A stretch of 64,000 nucleotides of DNA from NCBI RefSeq assembly GCF_000143535.2, contig NC_037321.1:2170001-2234000 (forward strand), in the 5' to 3' direction. Origin of the DNA: Botrytis cinerea B05.10 (taxonomy: Eukaryota > Ascomycota > Leotiomycetes > Helotiales > Sclerotiniaceae). A model generated the notes under the pieces. The model made no database searches. It had not been told where the DNA came from and saw only the letters and a list, made by a program, of their open reading frames with translations. The number at the start of each line of letters is the position of its first letter. Within the stretch, counting starts at the first letter, position 1. The position numbers and the translations under genes are program-made. Shown here piece by piece: positions 23,567-36,871 of this stretch.

Positions 23567-24892
23567 ATTAGCTTGAGCCCTTGGATCTGGAGAATATTTA
23601 ATGACTTTTGTATTATATTGATTGCAACTGGTGGGATGGGGTTAATGATATGTATGATATAATTTGCGGCGATTGTATATAAATAAACTGTCAATAAAAT
23701 AAGCACTGTTGATGTCCATGAACTTTACATCTTGATCCCCATGTTTTTCATGGTTTTCGTATTTTTCTAAACTTTTAGTATAGTGAACAAGTATCACCCT
23801 ATCCCAGTCTGCATCACTCTCATGCTATAAATCCGCTCATTCATTCACGTTTTGACTTACCTGAAAATTCTCGCACATATTTATTGCATGAATTGTAAAT
23901 ACTACACTGTAGATGCTTGAGATGGATGGATCTGCGATACTGCAATGAGATAATCTATTGTCATTTTTCCCAAAGTCTGATCGGGGACCAATCTTCGACG
24001 TCCTTTTGTTTCGATGTACATGCTTGTTCTGTTTTTATACCCGCCCATATGGATATCGATGTGGATGTTGTTGCTGGATACATAATAAATCGAGAAATTG
24101 TGGATATATGTTTGTTTTTTTTCTTTTCGCTCCGGGAACTTTAGATGCATTTCTTTCTTCATCTTGGTACTTTCCAGCCGAAGGGAGGGAGGGAGGGAGG
24201 AAGGAGAGGAGCCGAGGAGTGGTACTAAACTACTCGGCGATAGCGATTCAAGGCTTGTTCAATCACGGATTTGGAGAATATTTAATGCAATTCTAGGTAT
24301 TCGTCCATTCTGTTGACTTTTGGGTGCCTATGTGTGGGGTGGGGTGTGGTTTGGTCTGGTTTGTTTGTTTGTTTATTGATTTTTTTTGCTTGAAAGTGGA
24401 TATGGAAATGGAAATTAACGTGCAGAACTTAATTAGAATAGAGTTGGGTTGAGTTGTTGATTATTAGTTAGTTAGTCTCGAAGGGGGAATCTGAAAGGAA
24501 GGTGGGCAGGTAAGTATGAGAAGGGGAATGAGGAAATGATAGGTGAGTTGATAAGAGGGAATCGTTTTATGAGTACTGAGTAAGTATAGTTGGCATGATT
24601 AAATGGATTGTTTGCTTGTTTGCTTGCTTGTGATGTGTATCTATAGGTTAGGTTGGAGATTATGGGTTTTTTGTTTGTGTTTTTTATTGATATGATGTGA
24701 TGCGATATGAATGTAATCGCTTGGAAGGTTTTCTTCCGGGGGAAAGATTATGTTTATTCGAGATGTTGTTTTCGTGGGATGTGGTATTGTGAGTTGGGAA
24801 GAGGGGGGGGGGGGAGTTTACGTATCTTTATAAATTTCTGATATAGGCTGATATCTTTATAACTTCTTGTTTAGAATTGGGATCTGAAATCA

Positions 24893-25235
24893 AGGGCCTG
24901 TTCGGATCGTTTTTTTTTTTAATTTGTTGATTAATAAATTAATTTAAATTTTATAGATTTATAAAATATAGAATAACAAATATTATCAAATATTCTCAAA
25001 TGCTAATAAAAGTTATATTATATCTTTGGAAGGTTTAGCAAGATTATTGTATAAACTTTCAAATTTGTAAATTTTTATTTTGTAGCTTTTTGTAGTTTAA
25101 TATAAGTATTCAGCAAATTACTTTGTTTCAATTTTATTATCAATATAAATTGTTGGATAATATTTGTGTTTAGTAAATGCTTATTTAGATCTATATTGTT
25201 TTATATCACCTAAAAAATCGATCCGAATGGGCCCT
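24893..25235. mobile_element. MITE-like element with terminal inverted repeats (343 bp)
   Basis: The left end AGGGCCTGTTCGGATCG is matched in inverse orientation by the right end CGATCCGAATGGGCCCT: 14 of 17 positions agree, and both ends continue into a T-run/A-run. The interior is strongly AT-rich and non-coding, unlike the flanks. Flanking bases do not give an obvious target-site duplication, so the superfamily is not assigned; the GGGCC start is reminiscent of hAT-type ends. Confidence 0.75.
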
Positions 25236-27888
25236 AAGGGTCTTTGATAAGCTGTTTTGAAATTGATTGATTAATTGATTGATTGATTGCTATTTTTGTA
25301 ATACATTTTGTTGTTGGGATTTGATGGCGTGAATGAAAAGTGATGGAATGAAGTAGAGATATGTTTGAGCCTTTTTCTCGGCATAGCTTTCTCTGTCGGT
25401 GGAATGCTTCGTGTGGGTACTCCTTATATATTTTGGGTTTATAGCATTTTCTACTTAGCTCTTGCTATTTGGATCTTCGGATGTGAATGAGTATAAAGAA
25501 CTCCATTTCAGTATGGAAGTTTTGTATCTCCCAAACATTTACAGGGCCGTTTATCGATCAAGGTTTTCGAGGAGGGGTAACGGGTATGGTGAATGTACCG
25601 GGAAAATGTAGTATAATTTTCCATGTATCTTATTACCTAGGTGTATGATGATACTCCACCCAAACCTCGAGAATCTTAAAGTTCTTGATATATAAGAGGT
25701 ATCACTATCATCATAATCTCCTGTATCTTGAATCAAAATCACAGAAACGGTTTACGATTGAGAGAACGGGGGATGACTGAATGATTGGATTGTGGTGTTA
25801 GTGCCATGTCATCATGATAGTTTATTTCTAATTTCCATTGTGATTCCAGGTGTGATATTTGGATCGTTTCTGTACTGTCGATAGTTGGAACAATCGGATC
25901 AGATGCTCAGGCTTTCTATCGTTGATTTAGATGGGCACTCTTGCTGTCATTTATCAAAAAAATTCGTCCTGCTTGATATTCAGTAGACGAGACTCTTGAA
26001 CGTGGTATGTAATACGTCAACAGAGATAATAAAGCTAAAAGTTTGGAGCTGGTTGCGTGCTTCACAAGACTCCGCCACATATGAGGCTGTCTCTCATCAA
26101 TCTTCTATCTTCTTAAGTTGTTATGAATAGCGGCTGGCCCGTTCCTTTTAAATTGAGTGTGGTTGGGTGTATTCTATTGAGCTTTGGATTTAGTATTTGA
26201 ACCTAAGGATAGGATCGGAAATAAAAGAAGTGAATCCTCGAGCTAGCAGATGTCTCATTGATGCGTTTGGTCTTTTTGCGGGACATTTATTTGGAACACC
26301 CTTCATTCACTCGTCTAGTCATAAAAAAGCGAATCGAGCGGATCGGTCGTTCCATACTAGCGATGCGATCGAGAAAGCTGTGGATTTTTAGTATATATAC
26401 GCATCCATAATGTGGCGATTAATGTCTTGCATCATATTTTTCCTGCCAAAATGATCCGAAAAAACTATAAGTCTTGTTGGTGAACCCTGCTTCGCAGAAA
26501 TGCAAGTTCAGATCTCGTTTTTGTGAAACTCAAATATACATGCTAAATTGTTCGATCATCAGGGGATATATTTCAAACGATAGCTTACATATTTGCTGTC
26601 ATTGAGGTTAAAGACTGTCGGCGAATCAAAGAGACCTCATATTCATGACGCTCTGCTGGAAGCCTTATTCGAAATGGGTTCAAGGTCTAGGTTCTCGGCC
26701 TGTTAAACGAACGTCGTGTTTTTCATCACATTTCCCGCTATGGTTTTTTCCATTTGGTTACGAATTTAATAACTGAGAGATAGTCGAGCTTTTATACAAG
26801 CTCTTGAATGGTAGATTGCTTTTGAGCTTTTGAGCCCATCTGTAGTATCTTTCAAGCTACTTGTTGAGGCTAATTATTTCAACAACTCATATATTTCGAA
26901 CCTGCAAGCTTTTGTTTCAGTTGTAAGTTGTATCAATATCAGTTTATATAGAGAGGCGCCTCTCAAGTCTGGATCTCTCGCAAAGTATGATAATATTCAG
27001 TAGAAAAAGGATTAATGGTGTCCATCAGCACGAGACTTATCTGAAGTTATGAGCGCGGCCGAATAAGTTCACTTAAGACGAGTGTGTATAGGAAAATCCG
27101 TGTTCCATATCCCATCTCGTTAGTGCCTATGATATATTCGACATTATTACAATCATATTTATCGTCAATTAATGATTATATGTAACCATCGTCATTTGAT
27201 TTTTAAATCTTGTTCTTTGTCCGACTCTATTTCATCCGCAGAAAATTACCCTCGTGTCATGTATCCAAGTGCTGAAATCTTTTCTTTCCCTTGCTCTTGA
27301 CTTCTTTCGATGATAACTACTACCAGAGAAAAATTTTGATGCCCCTTTTCCAACTTCGCTAATTCTTCAATATGGATTATAATTTATTGTCGGTTCTCAA
27401 GCTCGAGATTTTGAAGCACTCTTTGCTCTTTCTACAATTCGCAAAGGATCCATATACACACATAAATGCGCAATACGTAATAATGAAAGTGATGAAATAG
27501 AACACAAGCACGTTCCAAATTAGTGCCCTGCCAATTTTGCTCGGGGTTGTCAAGTGTTTCTTAACTGATAATCAAACAACATTACATACTTATATAGTAG
27601 ACTCTTGGTGAAAATTTGGTTTAACCCCATAATAAGATGGAAAGGCGTGAGGGGGATAGTATTTCTAGCATATCCCAGGCAAAACGTACTTCCCGGAGAT
27701 TCCGCTCAAATATCAATCATCAGATAGACAGAATTCCGCATATTCTTGTTGCAAAAGCAAGTTTTCACATTTGCTAGATTCACCACAAGACAGAAAGAAT
27801 TGTACAGTTTCCATCATCTCCGGCAAGCAATTTGAATTTCTGTATTTAAGATTGTGTAAGCGGTTTTAGCGCATTTTGAATATCAATG

Positions 27889-28108
27889 TGTGTTGGTACG
27901 AGAAGGATACGGAAGACGTAGCACCCACGAATATCGTAGGTCCTGTATGTCTAATTGTATTCTGTCTAAAGAGCTAGCTACATATTGAAAGTAGTAAGCC
28001 TTATAAGGGCTTACAGAAAGAACTAGTCTCTTTCGCATTCGCTTAGGGCTTTATTACATTTGCTATATTACAGTGGTAATTGAATTGAAGTTATTCACTC
28101 CGTTCACA
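27889..28108. mobile_element. Solo LTR or TRIM-like element, copy 2 (220 bp)
   Basis: Begins TGTGTTGG and ends GTTCACA, so it has TG...CA ends with a short TGTG/CACA inverted terminus. It is flanked on both sides by a perfect 5-base duplication CAATG (27884-27888 and 28109-28113). This is the structure of a solo LTR left by LTR-LTR recombination. It is homologous to the repeat at 11711-11910. No internal domain or partner LTR is present in the window. Confidence 0.88.
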
Positions 28109-28326
28109 CAATGTGATTCCCTGATAATCATACACGAGAACAACCACAGTGGTATTCTACTATATAACTTATATATTTCGCTATCCTACTTAACAATCAA
28201 AGCAGTTCTCCAATATCGAAACACAACAAACCAACCGTAATTTACTAATCCGATACTCCACTTCATCTTTTGTTTTTGCTAACTGATACAACAAATGTCA
28301 ATGCGTGGATAACTCAATTGTGTGTT

Positions 28327-29128
28327 TTATCCCATTCGAGGTCCTTTGTGTTTTGGCTCACTACTGACTTCAGGTATTACCATAGTATCCAGTCCACTAT
28401 AAACTCCAGGTATTGCCGTGGTGTTTAGCTCATTATTGACTTCGGGTAAAGCTACACTATTCAGCTCGGCTTCATATAAGTCTATCTCAATGTTTAGCTC
28501 CGTCCAGGCTGCCGGTATGTCATTCATCTGTGAATCAATCTCGTATATGAAGCATAGATTTCCGCTTCCCCATTGTCCTTGTAAATCTCCAACACTGGAT
28601 ACTTGTGCGTTAGTATTTTCACAAGATGCTGCAAGCATGCCTCCTACAGCTGCTCTGGCGTGCTGATCCCCAGACATGATAGGATCGTTGTTCACGGCAT
28701 AAAAAGCAGAGTTTATTTGTTCATTGGTTCATTGGAAGTTTCAACGCCACCGGCCCCCCATTTATTTGTTCCAAATGATCGAGGTTCAAGCAATCGAGGA
28801 CCGGGCGACGATAATGTAGTTTCTGAAGATTCAGCCAACGAAATCTGCCTGATGACGATATTTTTGATGAAGGTTCGGCCGCTGAAGGCTCAGCTAGTGA
28901 AGGCTCAACTGATGGAAGTTCAAATGATGGAAGCACGACTGGTAATGACACAACAGATGAAGGTTCGACCGATGAAGAAGCAGCTGTCGAAGCTCCAGTT
29001 GATAGAGGGGGGGCTGATGAAGAACCAGGTAGCGGAAGGTCAGCCAATTGAAGAGTGATAAATCGACGTCTAGAGAATGTAGAACGATTAGAAGAAGGAA
29101 TTGAAGAAGATCTCAATGGGTCCGACAT
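28327..29128 (-). CDS. Uncertain hypothetical ORF pair with Ser/Pro/Glu repeats
   Basis: Two adjacent minus-strand frames, 29128-28721 (starting MSDPLRSSSIPSSNRS) and 28695-28327 (starting MNNDPIMSGDQ), lie in different frames separated by a short gap. The first contains degenerate repeats of the type (V/L/A)EPS, encoded by imperfect 15-18-base repeats around 28870-29010. The second is acidic and ends HKGPRMG. They could be exons of one unrecognised gene or a decayed gene with a frameshift. I find no convincing intron joining them. The repeats also open a plus-strand frame (28603-29058) that I regard as a shadow. Confidence 0.3.
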
Positions 29129-29212
29129 TCTTGATCTATAATTGTTTCTATTTTGGGAATATTGAAGTGAAGTTACCAATGAAGACGTTGACGGCGATTC
29201 GCTTGCAGGCAA

Positions 29213-32200
29213 GAACGATCAATGCAAAATCACCACAACCCATTATGCTTTATCTATGGACTGTCATATTCTAACTACAATACATAATAATAAGATTCAT
29301 TTTAATGCGTAGATATGCATCGAACTCTCGATACAAATTGAATTGATTGGCAGGATCTACAATTTTAGAAAATGATATATCCTCAATCTCGTAGCCTGGA
29401 AGTACGTCCATGCCTTCGCTGTCTTATTTACTTTCCCATTTCCAACGAGCTTGCTTTCTTGTCGAGAAATTGCATTATGCTGTGATCGAAAACTGGCAAT
29501 TGAAAGTTGTACTTCAATGGAAAGACAGACAGTAGTCTTATATATCTTTTTAAGCTTGATTGATGACCCTGATCAGCCTCACCTATACATCCCCGAGTGG
29601 GGCATTTATATCAGAAGGCGCAAGAGGATACGAAATATCAGACCGATTGAAGTATCCAATGCCGAAACTGCGGTGTATGGTTAAAGAAAAAGGGCTACCG
29701 TCATATTTCATACTTATTCAAACCCCTTTTTAACGGCTTTAACATCGGAAGCCAGTGGTGCTATTTCCTCGAATTAATAAATCATACTGAATATCCCAAT
29801 GAGCTTATAGAACGCATACAATAATGTAAAAGTGGCATAATAATTATTTTTTATGAATGTGCGAGTGTCCATGATGCGAGGCAATGAAGATGATAACGAT
29901 TGTGGCGCAGACTCATTGAAGAATATTATGTCGCAACAAAAGACTCAATGTTTCCAATCGATGTTCAATGCCAGTTAAAAATTTTCACGAATTTCCCTTT
30001 ACTATTCGTGGTATCACTTCTATTTTGAGAACTCGAGCGAATACACGCACTGAAGGTTACAGGAACTCCAAGAAGTCATGCAAAAGTCTAAAACTCACCG
30101 CCAACTTCCAAGGGTCCAAGAAATCAGACTCTTAGTGTTTTCTAGAACGATGTAGTGATCTTAGCATGGGACTCGAACGGCAACTAAACATTGATAGTCA
30201 GGGCGAGAGTGTGTGGCTTTGTTGGCTTGGCTCTTCATAGGAGAGAAAGCACGCCAGGTTTGATCTTCGATATCAGTTTAGACTTTACGAAAATCCAACC
30301 CAAAGTGAAGTAAATGTATTGAATGATAGCAAATGAGATCTCATAATGTCCTTATTCCCAATATCTTTCGAAACATCCTTTCAAATGAATTTGAAGGGAA
30401 CAGTTCAGTTGTTGAGAATTTTCGCTAATTGTCAACTATGGCCTTAGAGCTCGGGACCATATTTCAAACCAAGTGTACGGGATAACTGAATAATGGCCCT
30501 TCGATCTTAAGACCTTTGACTATAAGATTCAGGATGAATGGATATTCGAGACGCATTCGCGAACAGATTTGCACGCGAGGGGGGCAAAAAAGAAAAAGTT
30601 TTCACGAGAAACATGACTCGGGGTTGAAGATCTCACGTGATTTGAATTGAATCATCGGTGGGGTGATTCCGAGAATCTCCTCATTCATCAACTCTGAAGC
30701 AAAACCCCGAAAAGTATATCGTCATTGTCGCCCACTACCACCCACCGGCATAACGGCACCATCTGCATCAAAAGCGTCAAAAGGGGGGGGCCCCGAGAAT
30801 CCAGATTGTACGGAGTACAGTGTACACCCCAAGCTGCATACTCCATTCTCGTGTCCCATGGGTAAAGGTATCCAAAGTTGGGAGAAAATGAGGAGGTCCC
30901 ATGGGCGACGATGTGGTACACTTTCCGTCGTGGTACCACAAAAAGAAGAAAAGAATTCCAGCGAACAACACATTTCGGCCAAATTTCATGAATTCCTTGA
31001 CGATTATTACGTATGCTTCCGTATACTGTCTGGAGATTTCATACTGGTAAGATGTTTATGCGTTACATGATTGATCTTTAGAGACGAAAGTATGGCCGAG
31101 AGAATATCCATGAGGTGGAGTTTTGAATGGGTTGTCGTTGGAATAAAACCGAAATATGACCTTTTTGATGTGGGTTTCACCAAACAAACAAAAAAACGAA
31201 GTTCGCCTTATTTTGGGGGGGATGATATCTGTGCTATTCTGGGAAATAGATGAGCGACTCGATCGGTTCGTCTTCGGGGGGTACTGATAAGAGAAAAGAA
31301 TTATATCATATATGGCTAAAAGGGAAAACTCGATAACCGGATTCTTCTCTGAAACTACTCTATCTATCCTTTTCATCCGCTCGGCTCTAGAAACTCGGGA
31401 AACACGCGAAAGACGCATGACACGCAGCTCTTTCAAAGGATGCAGTCTTGGATGACGGGCGCCAATTCGAGATCCTTATGCCATGCAAATCTAATCTTTT
31501 TCTTCACTCGCTTGTCGGATTACAGATGCTTGGCTTTCTGGCCTTGCCTTTCTTGACTGCCGCTTCGCTCCCGCCGCAAACCTGTGGAACCTTGTTTTTT
31601 TTCTTGAATTTTCATAGGCTTTACCTGTTTTTATGGGTCCAGGAATTAAGCCGTTCCAAGTTGAAGTGAGGATCATGGCATCCGAAAGGACAAGCCTTGA
31701 GCCTCAAGATCCACTTCATCGACACATCTAGTCCGTAAGGGGGCAAGTGAAAACGGCAAATCACCATAATGCTCCGACCTCACATCTGTGTGTTGATATC
31801 TCAGACGGCATTTAAAAGTCATGATATGTGAGGAAATTCTTCATTATGCTCCATCAACAATACGAAATAGGTAACCCAGTATCAAAATGCCACGTAGAAA
31901 TGAACATGAATCAAACATACGTCAATAAAGCTTTCATAATTTCACAACAAGGGATTAAACGCTCCTTTCTTTAGCACTCGGTGCTATCGCGGTCGTCACT
32001 TTAAGATGGACCCGATTTTCTTCACATCGGTTGGATTCGATATTCAAACTATTTGGCTCTCGGCCATTTTCGCAATCATTCCAATCACGGTCTACAATCG
32101 TCTATTTTCCCAAATTCAAACAACCCAATTCTGTACAAGCAATACCCTACACTCTGTCGTGACAATGTGCCGGCTAGCGGGATGGGGAGCTATGGCTAAT

Positions 32201-32658
32201 ATTGAACACTTTGACTAGGTCTCTGTTTTCTTCACTCCACCTAACACCGAACATTCTTTTGGTAACGTTCTCCATCTTAAAGAAAAATCTTGTAATGTCT
32301 TGAGACCTCTTTGACTAGCTTCCCCAATTTGAGGGCTAGAGTCATTTTTCCAATCTCTATCTGGGCCGCATGACAAAATGATGGGAATGTGGGCTAAATC
32401 ATGGAGGCATCACCTCGGGGCCCCCTAATAAGATATTTTGACGGAGTGGTGCTCCACTCCCATCTGTTGCCTTTTCCGATTGTTTGTTTTTATATAAAAT
32501 CATCATCATCCCCATATCCCCCTCTCTCCATTCTCCGCGTCTTTAACTCTTCAACTTCTCATTCTATCTGGGGCTATCCGATTGTGCCTTTGAAGAAAGT
32601 TGCTGATCAATACTTTAACTTCCATATATCTATAATAGAAGTTTAGAGAACCGCAATC
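29213..32658. other. Intergenic region and promoter of the hexose transporter
   Basis: No supported gene in about 3.4 kb. Frames at 29451-29684, 30663-31070, 31056-31436 and 32006-32218 overlap shadows on the other strand and lack protein features. The last several hundred bases, with a CT-rich stretch from about 32450, are presumably the promoter and leader of the transporter gene at 32659. Confidence 0.5.
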
Positions 32659-34570
32659 ATGGGGATGTTCAATAAGAAGAAGGAGACTACAGAGTCAGCT
32701 GTTATCTCTGACAAAAACCTCAGCAGCGCAGAGGGAACACCAGCAGCACACACACCAGCCGATACTCCTCGTGTCGCTAGATCCTTAAATGGTTCTGCGC
32801 CAGAACATCATGACCACTCTCCTGAGGAAGTACTCGACAACCTTCCAGCTACCAAGTTGGCCGTTACTCTTGGTGCTATCGCCTCTATCGGTGGTTTCAT
32901 GTTCGGTTATGAATCTGGTCAAATTTCAGGTTTGTTTTCACTTCAATACAGTGCAGGAGCGACGAAAAGTTAACAAAAAACTCAAGGTTTCGTGCAAATG
33001 TCCGATTTCTTAGCTCGATTTGGTGAAAATGGCGAACTCTCTGCTGTTCGTCAAGGAACCATTGTCGCCATTCTCTGCGCCGGTACTCTCGTTGGATGTC
33101 TTGGATCTTCTTACCTCTGCGACAAAATCGGTCGTCGTTACACTATCTCCAGTTCCGCATTCTTCTATATCATTGGTGTTATTATCGAAATTACTTCTAC
33201 TACTCACTGGGTTCAATTCGCTATGGGAAGATTCACTGCTGGTTTGGGTATTGGTGCCTTGAGTACTAGTGTTCCCATGTACCAATCTGAGTCTGTGCCT
33301 AAGAACATTCGTGGTGCCGTCGTTTCCAGTTATCAATTGTTGATTACTCTTGGTATCTGGACTGCTTATATGGTAAGTCAAATCTCTTCACCAAAAGAAA
33401 TCGATAATTTACTAACATGACAAATAGATCAACTACGGAACCCACTCTACCTATACCAACAGTGCTCAATGGCGTATTCCTAACGGTCTTTCCGCACTCT
33501 GGGCCATCATCCTCGGTACCGCTGTCCTCTTCATGCCTGAATCCCCTCGTTTCGCATACCGTATTGGACGTGAAGACGAAGCCCGCAAAAACATGGCTCT
33601 CCTCAACGGTGTCGACCCTTACTCCCCACTCATCGACGCCGAAATTCTAGAAATTGAAACTAAGCTCGCAGCCGAGAGAGAAGGTGGTGATCACCCATGG
33701 TATGAGATTTTCACCGGACCAAGAATGTTGTACCGTACACTTCTCGGAATGGTTCTTCAAGCTGGTCAACAGTTGACTGGTGCGAACTTCTTCTTCTACT
33801 ACGGTACTACCATTTTCAAGTCTGGTGGTATCTCCGATTCCTATGTTACTTCTATCATTCTCGGTTCCGTCAACGTCGTTGCTACCATTGGTGGTCTCTG
33901 GATTGTCAAGAACTGTGGTCGTAGAAAGGCTCTTATGGTTGGTGCTGCTGAGATGTTCATTTGCATGTTGATCTACTCCTTTGTCGGACACTTCAAGATT
34001 CAAGGACAAGCCGATGCCAAGGCTCCTGGTGCCGTTCTTATCTGTTTCACCTGTATCTACATTGTTGGATTCGCTACCACCTGGGGACCATTGGTTTGGG
34101 CTATTGTCGGAGAGTTGTACCCAGCCCGTTACAGAGCATCCTGCATGGCTCTCGCTACCGCATCCAACTGGCTCTTCAACTTCCTTATCTCTTTCTTCAC
34201 CACTTTCATCACCAACGACATTGATTACTACTATGGTCTTGTCTTCGCCGGTTCTCTCTTCGCTCTCTTCTGGATTGTCTTCTTCTTCGTCATCGAGACC
34301 AAGGATCGTTCTTTGGAGGAAATTGACACCATGTACGTTCTTCACGTCAACCCATTGACATCCGCCAGCTGGGACCCCAAGTCTCTTGGTTCCGAAGGTG
34401 TCAACGGTGTTGATACCGATGGCATGTTTTTGACCAAGGGCGGAAAGGATATCAAGAAGAGCGAGATGGCTGGAAGACCAATGTTGGAACATGACGAGAG
34501 AATGTTCCCAGAGACTGCTCCTGGAGGAGCTGCTGCTCATGAAAACAAGCCTGAGATTATGAACGCTTAA
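32659..34570 (+). CDS. MFS monosaccharide (hexose) transporter, 599 aa
   Basis: Plasma-membrane sugar permease of the yeast HXT-like sugar porter family. Exons: 32659-32929, 32987-33372 and 33428-34570; introns begin GTTTGT and GTAAGT. A Thr/Ala-rich cytosolic N-tail precedes TM1 (AVTLGAIASIGGFMFGYESG). The family signatures are in order: DKIGRRYT after TM2, GRFTAGLGIGALS, VPMYQSESVPKNIRG, PESPRFAYRIGR before the central loop, QQLTGANFFFYYG in TM7, NCGRRKAL, and RYRASCMALATASNWLFNFLI in TM10. ETKDRSLEEID follows TM12. About 80 residues of C-tail carry several charged stretches. Twelve membrane segments are visible. The substrate cannot be read from sequence; several Botrytis HXT genes exist and I do not assign one. 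Confidence 0.93.
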
Positions 34571-35060
34571 GCTTTCGCTTAGCTTAATATTGGGTATGAC
34601 TGAATGGAAGGAGAAGATGGATGAATGAGTATATGTCTTCAAAACAATACGAACAAAAGGGGATAAGAGCAGCGGATGATAAATGAGTGGACTGATGTAA
34701 TGCATGCATATATTGGCGTTTGGGAAGCAGCATCGTCTGCACGGGTATTATGTATGATAATGTCGTTGATCGAAGATGTATATAGTTAATCACTGGAGGA
34801 AAATTATGTTTATGAGCATACACAGGAAATAAATATTTCATGAACCTCACTTTAATCTTATCCTTTTGTTATGTGCCACTTGCTTGATCAAATTCCTCTT
34901 TGCTTTTGCTGGTTTAACATGCAATTAATTTTCTATTTAAAATAGACATCCGCATTATTCCAAATTCTATGATAATCCTACAGATCTCCATGTCATGATA
35001 ATTCTATAAGTCCTATCAAAACAGACCTCATTTCCTTCATCCTTGTCCTCCACCTTCTCC
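34571..35060. other. Convergent intergenic region
   Basis: 3' flanks of the transporter and of the carboxylesterase. No gene seen; overlapping small frames are shadows. Confidence 0.6.
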
Positions 35061-36871
35061 TCAAAGAGTACAATTTCCATCAATCCTCTCCCCACTCACA
35101 AATTGCGTCTTCACATCTCCCTCCGCAAACAAAAGCATGCTATCCTGCTCACTGTCATACACTGGCCAAGTTATCTCACCCGTCGATGGTGCCTTCTGGG
35201 GATCATTTGCGAATGAGAGCCATAGTGCCTGCATTGTGTTCGCAACTTCATATTCGTACGGGGTGGAATTACCACGGTATAAAAAGTGAGTGTCGAAGAG
35301 GAGAGGGAGTTCGGCTGGGATTGTTAGTAGGAAAGAAGGTGGAAGTGATGAGGTGAAACAAGAGGGGAAGAAAGAACATACAGCTGTGATAAGCCCCCAT
35401 CCAAGGTAGAGGGGAAATGTTGGTAAAGTTACCGGTGTATTGGTAGCGGTATGTTGTTAAGCCTACGTTCTCTCGAGCTCTATGTTTCGATTTTACGTTA
35501 GAATGTTCTGTGTAGGTGATAAAAAAGAGCAATAGTAACATACCTGACTTCTTGTGCAACAGGGCAAGCAATGATACTTTGTGTTGTCGCAAACAATACT
35601 GCCTCACCGGGACCATCTTCAGAGAAGGTTACAAAGCCAGCTCCTTCGTTTGAGTTGGATCCTATGATTATGGGCTGTACAAAAAAAACATTCATCAGCT
35701 CTAATTTCTCAAATCCCACAATCAGACGATAACAAAAGAGGAGTCCCTACCAATTTGGCCACAAGTCCTCTCTCAGCTCTATCCGCAGGGTTGGAGAATG
35801 CGGTAACATTATCCGGAAAAGGCGTAAATGCAAGTTTAGGAGTAGCGCCACTGCTCGTGTATGCACTTAAAGCATTTTCGATAGCATTGGCTGAAACATT
35901 TCTCATACATCCAATTTCGGCCTCTGGTGCAAGATCTTTACATCCGACCATTCCAGCGAGAGATGTGAAATTTGTTTGGGGCGCATCGGTACTACCGAGA
36001 AGATATGCGGAGCCAGAATCGATGATTAGACCTTTCACAATAGGCTCGTCGGGGTACGCATAACCGTAACTATCTACGGACGCACCACCAGCAGATTGAC
36101 CCCAAAGTGTCATGCGATCGGGATCTCCATTGAATGAGGCAATGTTTTCGTGAACCCATTCGACGCTGAGAAATTTGTCAGTCACTGAACAATGCGAGGA
36201 GAGTTGAATGGACATACGCCTTCCTCTGATCAAGTAAGCCAGGGTTTCGATCCTCCGTGATAGCCTTTGCATTTGGAAATCCGAAGACATTTACGCGGTA
36301 ACTTCAAGCATATAGTTAGCACGCTTATGTCAGTAAAACGGAAAGAGTGATGGAAATCTCACTTCATCACAACCACAATATGGGATTGAGTTTTCTGAAC
36401 CCATTGATCCGGAATTTTGTACAACGAATCTTGTCCACCACTTATGAATCCACCTCCTGGTATATACACAAACACAGGAAGACTCTGGTTTGTTGGTGTA
36501 GCAGGAGTCCAAATACTCAAATACAAACAATCCTCACTTTGACCCCCATTAATCAAGAATTGAGGTACAGCATTTGTATATATCGACGAACTATTACTAT
36601 CAAGTTGCATGCACGAAGGAGGAAACGTTGTAGCTTTGATTGGGGATCCTTTACTTTTCGTTTCTGGTGCTGCAAATCGCAAGTTTCCGATAGGAGGTTC
36701 AGCGTATGGTACTCCTAGGAACTGACGAACTTGTGGTGTGGTCTGGTTTATGAAGCCGTGGATTTCACCACTGGTCGTTTGGACTACTAGGCCATTTTTG
36801 TTAGGAGTGGGAGAGCTTAGCGTGGGAAGAAATAGGGAGGAATAAGTGAGGAGAAGTGAGGGTGAAAACAT
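35061..36871 (-). CDS. Secreted type-B carboxylesterase/lipase, 496 aa
   Basis: Alpha/beta-hydrolase that would cleave carboxylic esters outside the cell. Exons (minus): 36871-36363, 36301-36218, 36165-35751, 35674-35544, 35479-35382 and 35314-35061, all with GT-AG introns. A signal peptide (SLLLTYSSLFLPTLSSP) leads into TSGEIHGF, FLGVPYAEPPIGNLRF and SEDCLYLSIWTPA (family signature 2). The oxyanion loop is VFVYIPGGGFISGG. The nucleophile elbow is GQSAGG with Ser222, in the context FNGDPDRMTLWGQSAGG. GSNSNEGAGF is the acidic-residue strand, and GAYHSSELPLLF supplies the catalytic His411. The signature-2 and lipase features are intact, so the enzyme should be active. At 496 residues it is slightly shorter than many family members. 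Confidence 0.92.

Larger units (their letters stand above)
23567..28320. other. Gene-poor region with scattered repeats
   Basis: Apart from the MITE-like element (24893-25235) and the solo LTR (27889-28108) I see no supported gene. Frames at 23902-24316, 25551-25742 and 26197-26391 are short and lack protein character. A short G run is present near 24804-24815. The section directly after 23566 is the 3' region of the Rds1-like gene. Confidence 0.5.

Noticed and set aside
33647..34705. 352-codon minus-strand frame
   Set aside because: Antisense of the hexose transporter exon 3; Ser/Asn/Thr/Glu-rich composition is typical of the reverse strand of a membrane-protein gene.
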